Positions 1 to 6,145 of a stretch of DNA of 8,987 nucleotides are shown here, piece after piece. The notes beneath the pieces were generated by a model. The model saw only the letters and a program-made list of their open reading frames with translations. It was not told where the DNA came from and did no database searches. How positions within the stretch are numbered: the first letter of the stretch is position 1; each line of letters begins with the position of its first letter. The stretch is from Oscillospiraceae bacterium UBA4632 (lineage in GTDB: Bacteria > Bacillota > Clostridia > Oscillospirales > Oscillospiraceae): NCBI GenBank assembly GCA_002405995.1, contig DHMW01000101.1, positions 7,909 through 16,895 on the forward strand, read 5' to 3'. A program made the position numbers and the translations under genes.

Positions 1-46
1 GCGCAAACAGCGCCCACATTCCCATGGGCATTCCAATGTACTTCAT
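1..46 (-). CDS. 5' end of a gene resembling the L-2-amino-thiazoline-4-carboxylate hydrolase family (partial)
   Basis: Only the first 15 codons are present (MKYIGMPMGMWALFA); the gene continues beyond the left edge. The start is well supported: the ATG at 46 overlaps the TGA of the preceding gene as ATGA, and a GGGAGG Shine-Dalgarno (60-55) sits 8 nt upstream. From memory, this opening closely resembles clostridial proteins annotated as L-2-amino-thiazoline-4-carboxylic acid hydrolases, which often sit in operons with a methyltransferase and a ketopantoate-reductase-like protein. Existence of the gene is seen directly; the family is recall from 15 residues plus context and could be wrong. As the third gene of a translationally coupled operon, it probably acts in the same process as its two neighbours. 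Confidence 0.5.
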   Translation of the reverse strand, partial: MKYIGMPMGMWALFA

Positions 47-969
47 TGTAAGTACCTCCCGGCCTCTGCCTCCAGCGCCTGCCACACCGGGTAGATCGCG
101 CTGCTCTCATCAAAGAATTCCTTGATATCCCGGTTGAGGGCGCTCATTTCGTCTGTCGCGTTCATGGCGTGGTCGGAGGCGCAGAGCTTGCCCAGCGAAG
201 TGGCGCACATCAGCCTGAAAAACCGCAGGCAGGTCTTGCGGTATTTTTTACTCTCAAAGTCCGCGTCCGCCTTCGGCAAAATCTCATGTCCTGCATCTTT
301 TATGGCACGGTAGCCTTCGATGTTGGCATCGATCAGCCGTTCAAGATACGCCGTATCTCCCCTGAGCTTTTTCAGATCGCCGTCCGTTTTATAGCAGGCG
401 AAGGCTGCCGGCAGCACGAACGCCGCATGACAGAGCAGGTAATCCTCCATATTCGGTTCGTAGACCACCTTGTATTTTGTGCCGCCGAAAATTTTCTCAA
501 TCAATCCCGCATTGGATACTGCCCCCGGCAACTGACCAATGGTGATCTTCTTCAAATCAATGGAAACGACCCGGTCAGGCTCCCGGTGCCCCGCCGAAAG
601 TGCAAAGGCAAACAGGACATTTTTTTCAGGCAAACGCGCCGCAGTCTCCGCTGCCCGCACATTGTTCCCCACGAAAACAATATTTTTCGTCCGATTCGCT
701 CGCAAAGTATCCAGAACAGAATCCAGCTGCGTATAGCGCAGGACCACAAAGATCACATCATACTGCGCATCCGGCGTAAGCTCGGTCACCACCGGAATGC
801 GGCTGACCGATGTACGGATGGAGAATCTGTCTTTGATCCGCAGCCCGTTTTTTCTGATTTCCTCCGCCCACGTTCCTCGTGCAAGCAGAGTGACATCCTT
901 TCCGGCGCGAAACAGATTTCTTGCCAGATTGCAGCCCAAAACGCCTGCGCCGTATACCAGAATTTTCAT
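43..969 (-). CDS. Ketopantoate reductase family (ApbA/PanE-like) NAD(P)-dependent protein, probably not a true PanE
   Basis: 308 residues, the usual family length. The N-terminus is a Rossmann nucleotide-binding fold with the glycine motif G7-A-G9-V-L-G12, followed by the ApbA-type N-terminal domain (about 1-150) and a helical C-terminal half. True ketopantoate reductases reduce 2-dehydropantoate to pantoate for coenzyme A synthesis, using a lysine and an asparagine (E. coli K176 and N180) just before a conserved NP. My hand alignment of residues 174-188 (MEDYLLCHAAFVLP region) keeps the proline but has neither the lysine nor the asparagine. The substrate is therefore probably not ketopantoate, and a different redox or binding role is likely. 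The ATG at 969 overlaps the TGA of the methyltransferase gene (ATGA) and has GGAGG 6 nt upstream. The stop overlaps the next start, so all three genes are translationally coupled. Its GC content is lower than that of the genes to the right. Confidence 0.85.
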   Translation of the reverse strand: MKILVYGAGVLGCNLARNLFRAGKDVTLLARGTWAEEIRKNGLRIKDRFSIRTSVSRIPVVTELTPDAQYDVIFVVLRYTQLDSVLDTLRANRTKNIVFVGNNVRAAETAARLPEKNVLFAFALSAGHREPDRVVSIDLKKITIGQLPGAVSNAGLIEKIFGGTKYKVVYEPNMEDYLLCHAAFVLPAAFACYKTDGDLKKLRGDTAYLERLIDANIEGYRAIKDAGHEILPKADADFESKKYRKTCLRFFRLMCATSLGKLCASDHAMNATDEMSALNRDIKEFFDESSAIYPVWQALEAEAGRYLQ

Positions 970-1808
970 TGCCTGCCTCCGAATCCGATCTTGACGATCT
1001 GCATTTTCATCATGCCGTCGCCGACCTTGGCGAGGAAGCGGAAAAAGCTGCTGACAGACGGGTCACGAAGATCGTTGTAGCCAAGCATATACCCGCGGCT
1101 CGTGACCTGCAAACGGCTGTCCCACGCGGAAAGCTCCGCTTTCGCGTCCGAAACCGCAAAATATGCGCCCACATCCTTGATCTTCGCACTCTTGAGCCAT
1201 GTCTTGGCGATCATCTTCACCGCCGTGCGGTTCGCCGCGTCAAATACCAGCACGCTGCCGGGGAAAGCGTCCGCCATACGCTGCACCAATGCTTTGACCT
1301 GTTCCGTCAGGAAGTAGTAGAACACGCCGGAGGCAAAGAACACTGCGCCGCCGGAGGCGTCGATTCGGGAAAACCACGCCGTATCATTCAGGTCACAGGG
1401 AATATTTTCCTCCCGCTCTCCGGCGGGCAGCAGTTCATTGCGCACGGCGATGACATCGGGAAAGTCCAGATTGTATATCTTGCAGCTGCCGTTGTCGCAG
1501 CTTCTTCCGGTGCTGTCCAGCCCGCAGCCCAGATTGACCACCGCCGCGCCGGGGTGGGTTTTCAGGTAGCCCCGCACCTCAAAGGCGAGATCGCTCTGCC
1601 GCATAGCCACCTCCAGCGAACCGAAGCGCTGCATCAGGCTGCGGGAATTTTTCTCCGCCTCTGAAAAATCATAGTCGATTTCGCTGATCAAGCGCACCGC
1701 CGTTTCGTCCCGATAGAGATTCGGATACAGCTCTGAGCAGACCTTCCGCGCATACAGCGGAATGATCAGCGTCTCCTGCACGGTGTTTTTCCCGATCTTG
1801 TATTTCAT
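966..1808 (-). CDS. SAM-dependent methyltransferase, leucine carboxyl methyltransferase (LCM/TcmP-like) family
   Basis: 280 residues. SAM-binding motif I is VVNLGCGLDST (90-100), and the acidic residue of motif II is in NLDFPDV (113-119, D115). GVFYYFL (161-167) matches the post-motif segment typical of this family, whose members methylate carboxyl or hydroxyl groups of proteins or of secondary metabolites. The substrate cannot be read from the sequence; pairing with an ApbA-like protein suggests a small molecule. The start at 1808 is the earliest possible, because an in-frame TGA lies 15 nt upstream. The ribosome binding site is weak (AAAGTGAG, 11 nt away). It is the first gene of the operon. 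The mRNA has a leader of about 120 nt with a GC hairpin, and the promoter carries a likely operator. Sampled GC is about 52%, lower than the rest of the window, which fits acquisition by transfer. Confidence 0.85.
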   Translation of the reverse strand: MKYKIGKNTVQETLIIPLYARKVCSELYPNLYRDETAVRLISEIDYDFSEAEKNSRSLMQRFGSLEVAMRQSDLAFEVRGYLKTHPGAAVVNLGCGLDSTGRSCDNGSCKIYNLDFPDVIAVRNELLPAGEREENIPCDLNDTAWFSRIDASGGAVFFASGVFYYFLTEQVKALVQRMADAFPGSVLVFDAANRTAVKMIAKTWLKSAKIKDVGAYFAVSDAKAELSAWDSRLQVTSRGYMLGYNDLRDPSVSSFFRFLAKVGDGMMKMQIVKIGFGGRQ

Positions 1809-1859
1809 GGTAGGAACATCTCACTTTCTGGTAACTGGCAGCTCCGGCATACGGCAATG

Positions 1860-1877
1860 CCCGGCAGTGTCGCCGGG
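1860..1877 (-). repeat. Hairpin in the leader of the methyltransferase operon
   Basis: CCCGGC and GCCGGG form a perfect 6-bp stem around a 6-nt loop, about 50 nt upstream of the methyltransferase start and inside the predicted transcript. There is no U-run after it, so it is not a standard terminator. It may only stabilise the message or shape the leader. Confidence 0.45.
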
Positions 1878-1915
1878 TGCTGTCGAAGATCTTGCGGTAT
1901 GATGCGTTGAACTTT

Positions 1916-1933
1916 AGTTAATGCACTCTAACT
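1916..1933. promoter_or_regulatory. Putative operator, TetR-type inverted repeat
   Basis: AGTTAATGCACTCTAACT is an imperfect 18-bp inverted repeat: 5-bp arms AGTTA and TAACT, with one further matching pair inside. It begins 2 bp downstream of the -10 box of the methyltransferase operon and covers the expected transcription start near 1929, the standard place for repression. The length and symmetry suit a dimeric TetR-family repressor. No regulator gene is in the window, so it may lie further along the operon to the left. The repeat is seen; the role is inferred. Confidence 0.5.
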
Positions 1934-1935
1934 TG

Positions 1936-1964
1936 AGCATATCAAACGGAGGCGAAAATGTCAA
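1936..1964 (-). promoter_or_regulatory. Sigma-A promoter of the methyltransferase / ketopantoate-reductase-like operon
   Basis: On the minus strand a perfect -35 TTGACA (1964-1959) is separated by 17 bp from a -10 TATGCT (1941-1936, 4 of 6 matches). Transcription should start near 1929, giving a leader of about 120 nt before the ATG at 1808. Confidence 0.7.
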
Positions 1965-1997
1965 GCCGAACGCTCCCCTGATAAAGGGCAGAAAAGC

Positions 1998-2036
1998 AAA
2001 AAAGGCGTGCCTCACGGGCAGAGGCACGCCTTTTTT
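1998..2036 (-). terminator. Rho-independent terminator of copA
   Basis: A perfect 10-bp GC-rich stem (2004-2013 with 2021-2030, GGCGTGCCTC and its complement) with a 7-nt loop is flanked by six A and six T, so the stem can extend to 16 bp. It starts 12 nt after the copA stop codon. In the minus-strand reading the stem is followed by a T-run. The symmetrical A/T flanks mean it could also act in the plus direction. It insulates the methyltransferase operon promoter from copA transcription. Confidence 0.92.
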
Positions 2037-2048
2037 ATTGCGCGCGGC

Positions 2049-2258
2049 TCAGTCGATGCTCACGACCGTGTAGCCGGCATCTTCCACCGCAGTCTTGAGC
2101 GCGGCGTCTTCTACCTGCGGCTCTGCGTGGACGGTGGCGGTCTTGTGCTCAAGATCCACAGTCGCGCTCACGCCGTCGATGGCGTTGAGAGCCTTTTCCA
2201 CGCGGGAGGAGCAGTGCGTGCACATCATGCCCTCGATCTTCATGGTACGGGTCGTCAT
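2049..2258 (-). CDS. Possible CopZ-like copper chaperone made from an internal in-frame start in copA
   Basis: The last 69 codons of copA, from the in-frame ATG at 2258 (M762 of CopA), encode a complete HMA domain (MTTRTMKIEGMMCTHC to the stop). Its CxxC motif, length and fold are those of a free CopZ chaperone, which carries Cu(I) to the ATPase. AAGGAGG lies 8 nt before this ATG, a better site than that of copA itself. Either the site works and one gene makes both pump and chaperone, or it is the relic of a separate copZ fused in frame to copA. E. coli copA is known to make a chaperone by ribosomal frameshifting from its N-terminal part, so a dual-product copA has precedent by another mechanism. 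The sequence signal is seen; use of the start is inferred. Confidence 0.45.
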   Translation of the reverse strand: MTTRTMKIEGMMCTHCSSRVEKALNAIDGVSATVDLEHKTATVHAEPQVEDAALKTAVEDAGYTVVSID

Positions 2259-4541
2259 AGTCGTATCCTCCTTGGTTTTATCCTTATCTTCCGCCTGAGG
2301 GGCCTCAGGCGTCTCCACACGGTTTGGTTTCCAGCCGCGCAGGCGCAGCGCGTTCGATACCACGCACACGCTGCTCAGCGACATAGCCGCTGCGGCGAAC
2401 ATCGGGTTGAGCTTGAACTGGAAGGCGGGGTAGAACGCGCCCGCTGCGATGGGAATGCCGATGGCGTTGTAGAAGAACACCCAGAAAAGATTCTCCTTGA
2501 TGTTGCGGATGACCGAGCGCGAGAGCGAGATGGCAGACGGCACATCGCGCAGATCGCTCTTCATCAGCACCACGTCCGCCGACTCGATGGCGATATCTGT
2601 GCCTGCGCCGATGGCAAGGCCGACGTCTGCCCGCGCCAGCGCGGGCGCATCGTTGATGCCGTCGCCGACCATGGCGACGCAGTGCCCCTCGCCCTGCAGG
2701 CGCGCGATGCAGCTTTCCTTGTCCTGCGGCAGCACATCCGAGAGCACATCGCCGATGCCGAGCTGGCGCGCGATGGCTTCGGCGGTGCGCCGGTTGTCGC
2801 CCGTGAGCAGCACGAGCTTAACACCCATGCTCTGCAATTCCCTGATGGCGGCAAAGCTTGTTTCCTTCACGCTGTCGGCGATGGCGAGGATGCCGAGGGG
2901 CTTCCCGTTCTCGGCGAAGTAGAGCGGCGTCTTGCCCTCCCCGGCAAGGCGGGTGGCAATATCGGAGCAGGCGGTGAGATCCACGCCCTTTTGCTCCATC
3001 AGCCGCGCGTTGCCGCCGTAAATGACCGTGCCGTGTACGCTCGCCTCCACGCCGCCGCCCGCGGTGGCGGAAAAGCCGGCAACATCGGCGACAAGGGGGA
3101 TGCCGCGCGCGCTTGCCTCATTCACGATGGCGCGCGAGAGCGGGTGCTCAGACTGTGCCTCGACCGACGCGGCGGTGCACAGCAGCTCCTCGGCAGAAAC
3201 AGCGCCGAGGGGGATGATCTCCGTCACGCGGGGCTGCCCCTCGGTGACGGTGCCGGTCTTGTCGAGCACGACGGTATCGACCTTGTGCAGCGTTTCCAGA
3301 CTCTCGGCGGATTTGATCAGGATGCCGTGCTCGGCAGCCTTGCCTGTGCCGACCATGATGGCGACAGGCGTGGCAAGCCCCAGCGCGCAAGGGCACGAGA
3401 TAACAAGCACCGCAATGCCGATGGAGAGCGAGAAGCCTGCGCTCTGCCCGCCGGCGAAATACCACAGCAGCGCCGAAACGAGCGCGATGGTCATGACGAC
3501 CGGAACGAATACGCCGCTGACCTTGTCGGCAAGCTTTGCGATGGGGGCTTTAGACGAGCCAGCCTCCTCCATCAGGCGTACGATCTGCGCAAGCGTCGTG
3601 TCCGCGCCCACGCGCTCGGCGCGCAGCCTGAGAAAGCCGCTGCGGTTGATCGTCGCCGCGGTGACGCTGTCGCCCTCGCGCTTTTCCACAGGAAGGCTCT
3701 CACCCGTGATGGCGGATTCGTCCACGGCGGCCTCGCCGGAGAGCACAGTGCCGTCCACGGGGATCTTGCCGCCCTGACGGACGATGACCGTGTCGCCGGC
3801 GGCGACCTCGGAGAGAGGAACGGTCCGCTCCGTTCCATCCCGCTCGACGACGGCGGAATCGGGCGCGAGCGCCAGCAGCGCGGAGATCGCGCCGGTCGTC
3901 TTGCCGCGCGAGCGCTGCTCAAGATACTTACCGATGGTAACAAGGGAGAGGATCATGCCCGCGGACTCAAAGTACAGCTCCGGCATGCCCGAGCCGTCAT
4001 AGGTGAAGATGGTGATGACGCTGTAAACGATGCCTGCCGCCGCGCCGAGCGCGACAAGAGAATCCATGTTCGGCGCAAGGCGGAAGAGCCGGGAGAAACC
4101 AACTGTAAAGTAGTTCCGGTTGGCAATCAGGATCGGGAGGAGCAGCACGAGCTGCGTGCCGACGAAGAGCGGAAAGCTCGTGTGGAAGGCGTGCGGCAGC
4201 GGCCAGCCCATCATGTGCCCCATGGAGAGGTAGAAAAGCGGCACAAGGAAGCAGAGCGAGAGGATCAGCCGCCGCTTCATCGCGCGCGTTGCCTCGTCCT
4301 GCTTTTCCTGCTGGCGGTGGGCGTCGGTGTTTGCGGCAGGCTCCGCGCCGTAGCCGTCGGCAATCACGGCATCGCAGATAGCGGCGGGGGAGGTCTTTGC
4401 CTCGTCGAACGTGACGCTCATGCGGCCCGTCATCAGGTTGACCGCGACCGCTTCCACGCCGTCCACCTTGCTCACCGCGCGCTCGACATGCGCCGAGCAG
4501 GCCGAGCAGGTCATGCCGGTCACAACAAAGTTTTCAGTCAT
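2049..4541 (-). CDS. copA: Copper-exporting P1B-type ATPase with HMA domains at both ends
   Basis: 830 residues; an inner-membrane pump that uses ATP to expel Cu(I) from the cytoplasm. N-terminal HMA domain with GMTCSAC (C12, C15). About eight membrane segments (near 88-108, 123-140, 159-179, 188-207, 341-362, 370-398, 684-703, 715-734). Actuator TGES 279-282; metal site CPC 383-385 in segment 6; phosphorylated aspartate D427 in DKTGT; HP 466-467; TGDN 590-593; GDGIND 626-631. Segment 7 has YN (691-692) and segment 8 has M720..SS723-724, the residues that mark Cu(I) pumps (P1B-1). After a charged linker (about 735-761), a second HMA domain carries GMMCTHC (C774, C777), an addition beyond the usual plan. 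The start is taken as the ATG at 4541, with GAGG 8 nt upstream. A GTG at 4550 would add three residues but overlaps that ribosome binding site. It has its own promoter and a terminator. Confidence 0.96.
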   Translation of the reverse strand: MTENFVVTGMTCSACSAHVERAVSKVDGVEAVAVNLMTGRMSVTFDEAKTSPAAICDAVIADGYGAEPAANTDAHRQQEKQDEATRAMKRRLILSLCFLVPLFYLSMGHMMGWPLPHAFHTSFPLFVGTQLVLLLPILIANRNYFTVGFSRLFRLAPNMDSLVALGAAAGIVYSVITIFTYDGSGMPELYFESAGMILSLVTIGKYLEQRSRGKTTGAISALLALAPDSAVVERDGTERTVPLSEVAAGDTVIVRQGGKIPVDGTVLSGEAAVDESAITGESLPVEKREGDSVTAATINRSGFLRLRAERVGADTTLAQIVRLMEEAGSSKAPIAKLADKVSGVFVPVVMTIALVSALLWYFAGGQSAGFSLSIGIAVLVISCPCALGLATPVAIMVGTGKAAEHGILIKSAESLETLHKVDTVVLDKTGTVTEGQPRVTEIIPLGAVSAEELLCTAASVEAQSEHPLSRAIVNEASARGIPLVADVAGFSATAGGGVEASVHGTVIYGGNARLMEQKGVDLTACSDIATRLAGEGKTPLYFAENGKPLGILAIADSVKETSFAAIRELQSMGVKLVLLTGDNRRTAEAIARQLGIGDVLSDVLPQDKESCIARLQGEGHCVAMVGDGINDAPALARADVGLAIGAGTDIAIESADVVLMKSDLRDVPSAISLSRSVIRNIKENLFWVFFYNAIGIPIAAGAFYPAFQFKLNPMFAAAAMSLSSVCVVSNALRLRGWKPNRVETPEAPQAEDKDKTKEDTTMTTRTMKIEGMMCTHCSSRVEKALNAIDGVSATVDLEHKTATVHAEPQVEDAALKTAVEDAGYTVVSID
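2267..2273 (-). promoter_or_regulatory. Internal Shine-Dalgarno inside copA
   Basis: AAGGAGG on the minus strand, 8 nt (ATACGACT) before the in-frame ATG at 2258. It falls in the codons for the charged linker (K-T-K-E-D) before the C-terminal HMA domain. The match and spacing are close to ideal for initiation. Confidence 0.6.
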
Positions 4542-4547
4542 TGCGTA

Positions 4548-4559
4548 CACCTCGAGGTG
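4548..4559. repeat. 12-bp perfect palindrome over the copA ribosome binding site
   Basis: CACCTCGAGGTG is its own reverse complement and contains the GAGG that precedes the copA ATG at 4541. In RNA it gives only a 4-bp stem with a 4-nt loop, so any effect on translation would be modest. It could also be chance. Confidence 0.4.
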
Positions 4560-4567
4560 GAAGAATT

Positions 4568-4586
4568 ACCAATTAACTTGCTTGGT
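4568..4586. promoter_or_regulatory. Putative operator of copA
   Basis: ACCAA and TTGGT form 5-bp inverted arms around 9 bp. They lie just downstream of the copA -10 box, over the expected start point near 4587. The position suits a repressor site. It does not match the CopY (TACA/TGTA) box or an obvious CsoR site, so the regulator is unknown. Confidence 0.35.
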
Positions 4587-4593
4587 TAGGTGC

Positions 4594-4622
4594 ATCTTAC
4601 CACTGCTTTCGGAAAATGTCAA
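4594..4622 (-). promoter_or_regulatory. Sigma-A promoter of copA, overlapping the end of spoVAE
   Basis: On the minus strand a perfect -35 TTGACA (4622-4617), a 17-bp spacer and a -10 TAAGAT (4599-4594, 4 of 6 matches). The TGA stop codon of spoVAE (4621-4619) is inside the -35 hexamer. The predicted start near 4587 leaves a leader of about 46 nt. Confidence 0.75.
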
Positions 4623-4975
4623 CGCTTGTCACCGGGCCTGAACAATACTGCCATCATGACCGCAAAGACCACCGCTGCGGCGATGCCGCCGGAGGTGGCG
4701 GTCAGCCCGCCGGTCATCACGCCCAGCCAGCCCTTTTCCGCCACGGCGCGCGCCACGCCCTTTGCCAGCGAATAGCCGAAGCCCAGAAGCGGCACGGTCG
4801 CGCCTGCGCCGCCCCATTCGACGACCGGCTCATAAAGTCCCAGCGCCGTGAGCAGCACGCCGCAGACAACATAGCCCGTGAGGATGCGCGCGGGGGTGAG
4901 CGGCGTTTTGTCGATCAGGATCTGCCCGGCGGCGCACAGCAGCCCGCCGCAGAGAAAGGCATTGAGATATTCCAT
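4619..4975 (-). CDS. spoVAE: Stage V sporulation protein AE (SpoVAE/SpoVAEb)
   Basis: 118 residues, a small membrane protein of the SpoVA system, which moves Ca-dipicolinate into the forespore during sporulation and releases it at germination. Hydrophobic segments are near 5-22, 32-48, 56-70 and 94-113. The family signatures are GLYEP (46-50) and GGAGATVP (55-62), which recall the B. subtilis SpoVAEb sequence. The ATG at 4975 lies one base after the spoVAD stop (TGATATG), with AAGGAG 7 nt upstream, so the two genes are coupled. No terminator follows; the stop codon lies in the copA promoter. Expression in the forespore under sigma-G is expected from the family but not shown here. Confidence 0.93.
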   Translation of the reverse strand: MEYLNAFLCGGLLCAAGQILIDKTPLTPARILTGYVVCGVLLTALGLYEPVVEWGGAGATVPLLGFGYSLAKGVARAVAEKGWLGVMTGGLTATSGGIAAAVVFAVMMAVLFRPGDKR

Positions 4976-4976
4976 A

Positions 4977-5999
4977 TCAGTTCTCCTTTTCGCTTGAGAG
5001 GATCACGGCGTGGCAGATGCCGGGAATGCTCTCGCCCTGAAAGCTTGACGTGGGGGAGAGCAGCGCGCCCGTAGGCGCAAAAATGATGCGCTTCCACCTG
5101 CCCGCGCGCATCCCGCGCAGCAGATACCCGCACAGCACGCTTGCTGAGCACCCGCAGCCGCTGCCGCCGCAGTGCATGTCCTGCGAGTCGATGTCGTAGA
5201 GCAGCATCCCGCAGTCGGTGTAGCGCTCGCCGAGCGGCATTCCGTCACGCGCAAAGAAGTCGGAGACGATCCGGTGGCCAAGCCTGCCGAGGTCGCCCGT
5301 GACGATGAGGTCGTAATCCTCCGGCTTTGTCCGCGTGTCGCGGAACAGCGCGCAGAGCGTATCATAGGCGGCGGGGGCCATCGCCGCGCCCATGTTGTTC
5401 GCATCGGTAATGCCCTTGTCCACGATCCTGCCGGCCGTGACGTGGGTGATGAAGGGCCCGCCGCCCTTGCGGGCGAGGATGCAGCAGCCGCTGCCCGTCG
5501 CAGTCCACTGTGCCGTCGGCGTGCGCTGCGAGCCATAGGGCACGGGCATACGGTACTGCCGCTCGGCGGTGCAGAAGTGGGAGGACGTGAGCGCCGCGGC
5601 GCGGGAGGCAAAGCCGCCGTCGAGCATCAGCGCGGCAAGCGACAGGCCCTCGCCCATCGTAGAGCAGGCGCCGTAAAGCCCGTAGAAGGGGATGCGCGTG
5701 CCGCGCAGGGCAAATGACGAGCCGGTGCACTGGTTGAGAAGATCTCCCGCAAAAATGAGGTCAAGGTCGCGCTCGCGGAGCGCCGCCTTTTCCAGCGCCC
5801 GCGAAAGCGCGCGGCGCTGCATGGCGCTCTCGCCCTTTTCCCAGGTCTTTTCGCCGAAGAAGTGGTCCTCGCTCAGCTCGTCGAAGTACTCCCGCAGGGG
5901 ACCTTCACCCTCGAAGCGCCCGCCGACGGCGGCAAACGAGACGACGGACGGGCAGGAGGGTAGGCGGCGCGTCTGCGCGCCGGTCATTTTCAGCTCCAT
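4977..5999 (-). CDS. spoVAD: Stage V sporulation protein AD (SpoVAD)
   Basis: 340 residues, matching the family length. SpoVAD is a thiolase-like soluble protein at the spore inner membrane that binds dipicolinic acid and takes part in its uptake into the forespore. Visible family features are the opening LKMTGAQTRRLPSCPSVV, GDLLNQ (85-90), YGACSTMGEG (109-118, C112 in the place of the thiolase catalytic cysteine), ATGSGC (167-172), TGDLGRLG (234-241) and GGSGCGCSA (278-286). The start is the ATG at 5999, with AAAGGAA about 8 nt upstream. The frame stays open to 6128, but that extension adds 43 residues (YIYHSILRIS...) unlike the family and would run into the ridA promoter. spoVAC, which normally precedes it, is absent: the next gene upstream is the divergent ridA. 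Confidence 0.95.
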   Translation of the reverse strand: MELKMTGAQTRRLPSCPSVVSFAAVGGRFEGEGPLREYFDELSEDHFFGEKTWEKGESAMQRRALSRALEKAALRERDLDLIFAGDLLNQCTGSSFALRGTRIPFYGLYGACSTMGEGLSLAALMLDGGFASRAAALTSSHFCTAERQYRMPVPYGSQRTPTAQWTATGSGCCILARKGGGPFITHVTAGRIVDKGITDANNMGAAMAPAAYDTLCALFRDTRTKPEDYDLIVTGDLGRLGHRIVSDFFARDGMPLGERYTDCGMLLYDIDSQDMHCGGSGCGCSASVLCGYLLRGMRAGRWKRIIFAPTGALLSPTSSFQGESIPGICHAVILSSEKEN

Positions 6000-6086
6000 G
6001 GCAGCATTTCCTTTCCGGTGTTGATCCGAGTGGTTTTCCATAAAAAGCACGGATAGCTTTTGCCGCTTTTCCAAAAATATGAGCAC

Positions 6087-6115
6087 TTGACGCGATATGC
6101 GCAAAATGCTATGAT
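6087..6115 (+). promoter_or_regulatory. Sigma-A promoter of ridA
   Basis: TTGACG (6087-6092), a 17-bp spacer and TATGAT (6110-6115, 5 of 6 matches) place the start near 6122, about 24 nt before the ridA GTG codon. It lies in the 146-bp gap between the divergent spoVAD and ridA. I see no convincing sporulation-sigma promoter for spoVAD in the opposite direction. Confidence 0.75.
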
Positions 6116-6145
6116 AAATATACATCAAAGGAGGAGGTATTTCCT

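Noticed and set aside
169..1664. Plus-strand open frames at 169-1080 and 921-1664
   Set aside because: They lie opposite the ketopantoate-reductase-like and methyltransferase genes, which have clear motifs, ribosome sites and ATGA coupling.
1809..1929. Riboswitch in the methyltransferase leader
   Set aside because: The 120-nt leader has one simple hairpin and no terminator or recognisable riboswitch core.
1916..1935. MerR-type reading of the operator
   Set aside because: MerR sites lie between -35 and -10 with a 19-20 bp spacer. Here the spacer is 17 bp and the repeat is downstream of the -10 box, which favours a classical repressor.
1958..1981. Seven-codon plus-strand frame after GGAGG (ATG at 1958)
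   Set aside because: It ends after seven codons and overlaps the -35 box of the minus-strand promoter; the GGAGG is probably chance.
2007..4589. 860-codon open frame on the plus strand opposite copA
   Set aside because: It mirrors copA, has an Arg/His/Gly/Ala-rich composition with no domain, and no ribosome site. Long antisense open frames are expected opposite a GC-rich gene. The real gene is shown by its full set of ATPase motifs.
6000..6086. Sigma-G or sigma-F promoter for spoVAD
   Set aside because: The best -10-like string (CATATTT, minus strand near 6075-6081) has no matching -35 element at 17-18 bp; a GCATA lies only 14 bp away. Not strong enough to list.
6000..6128. 43-residue N-terminal extension of spoVAD
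   Set aside because: It does not resemble SpoVAD starts, would overlap the ridA promoter, and the ATG at 5999 has a suitable ribosome site and gives the family length.
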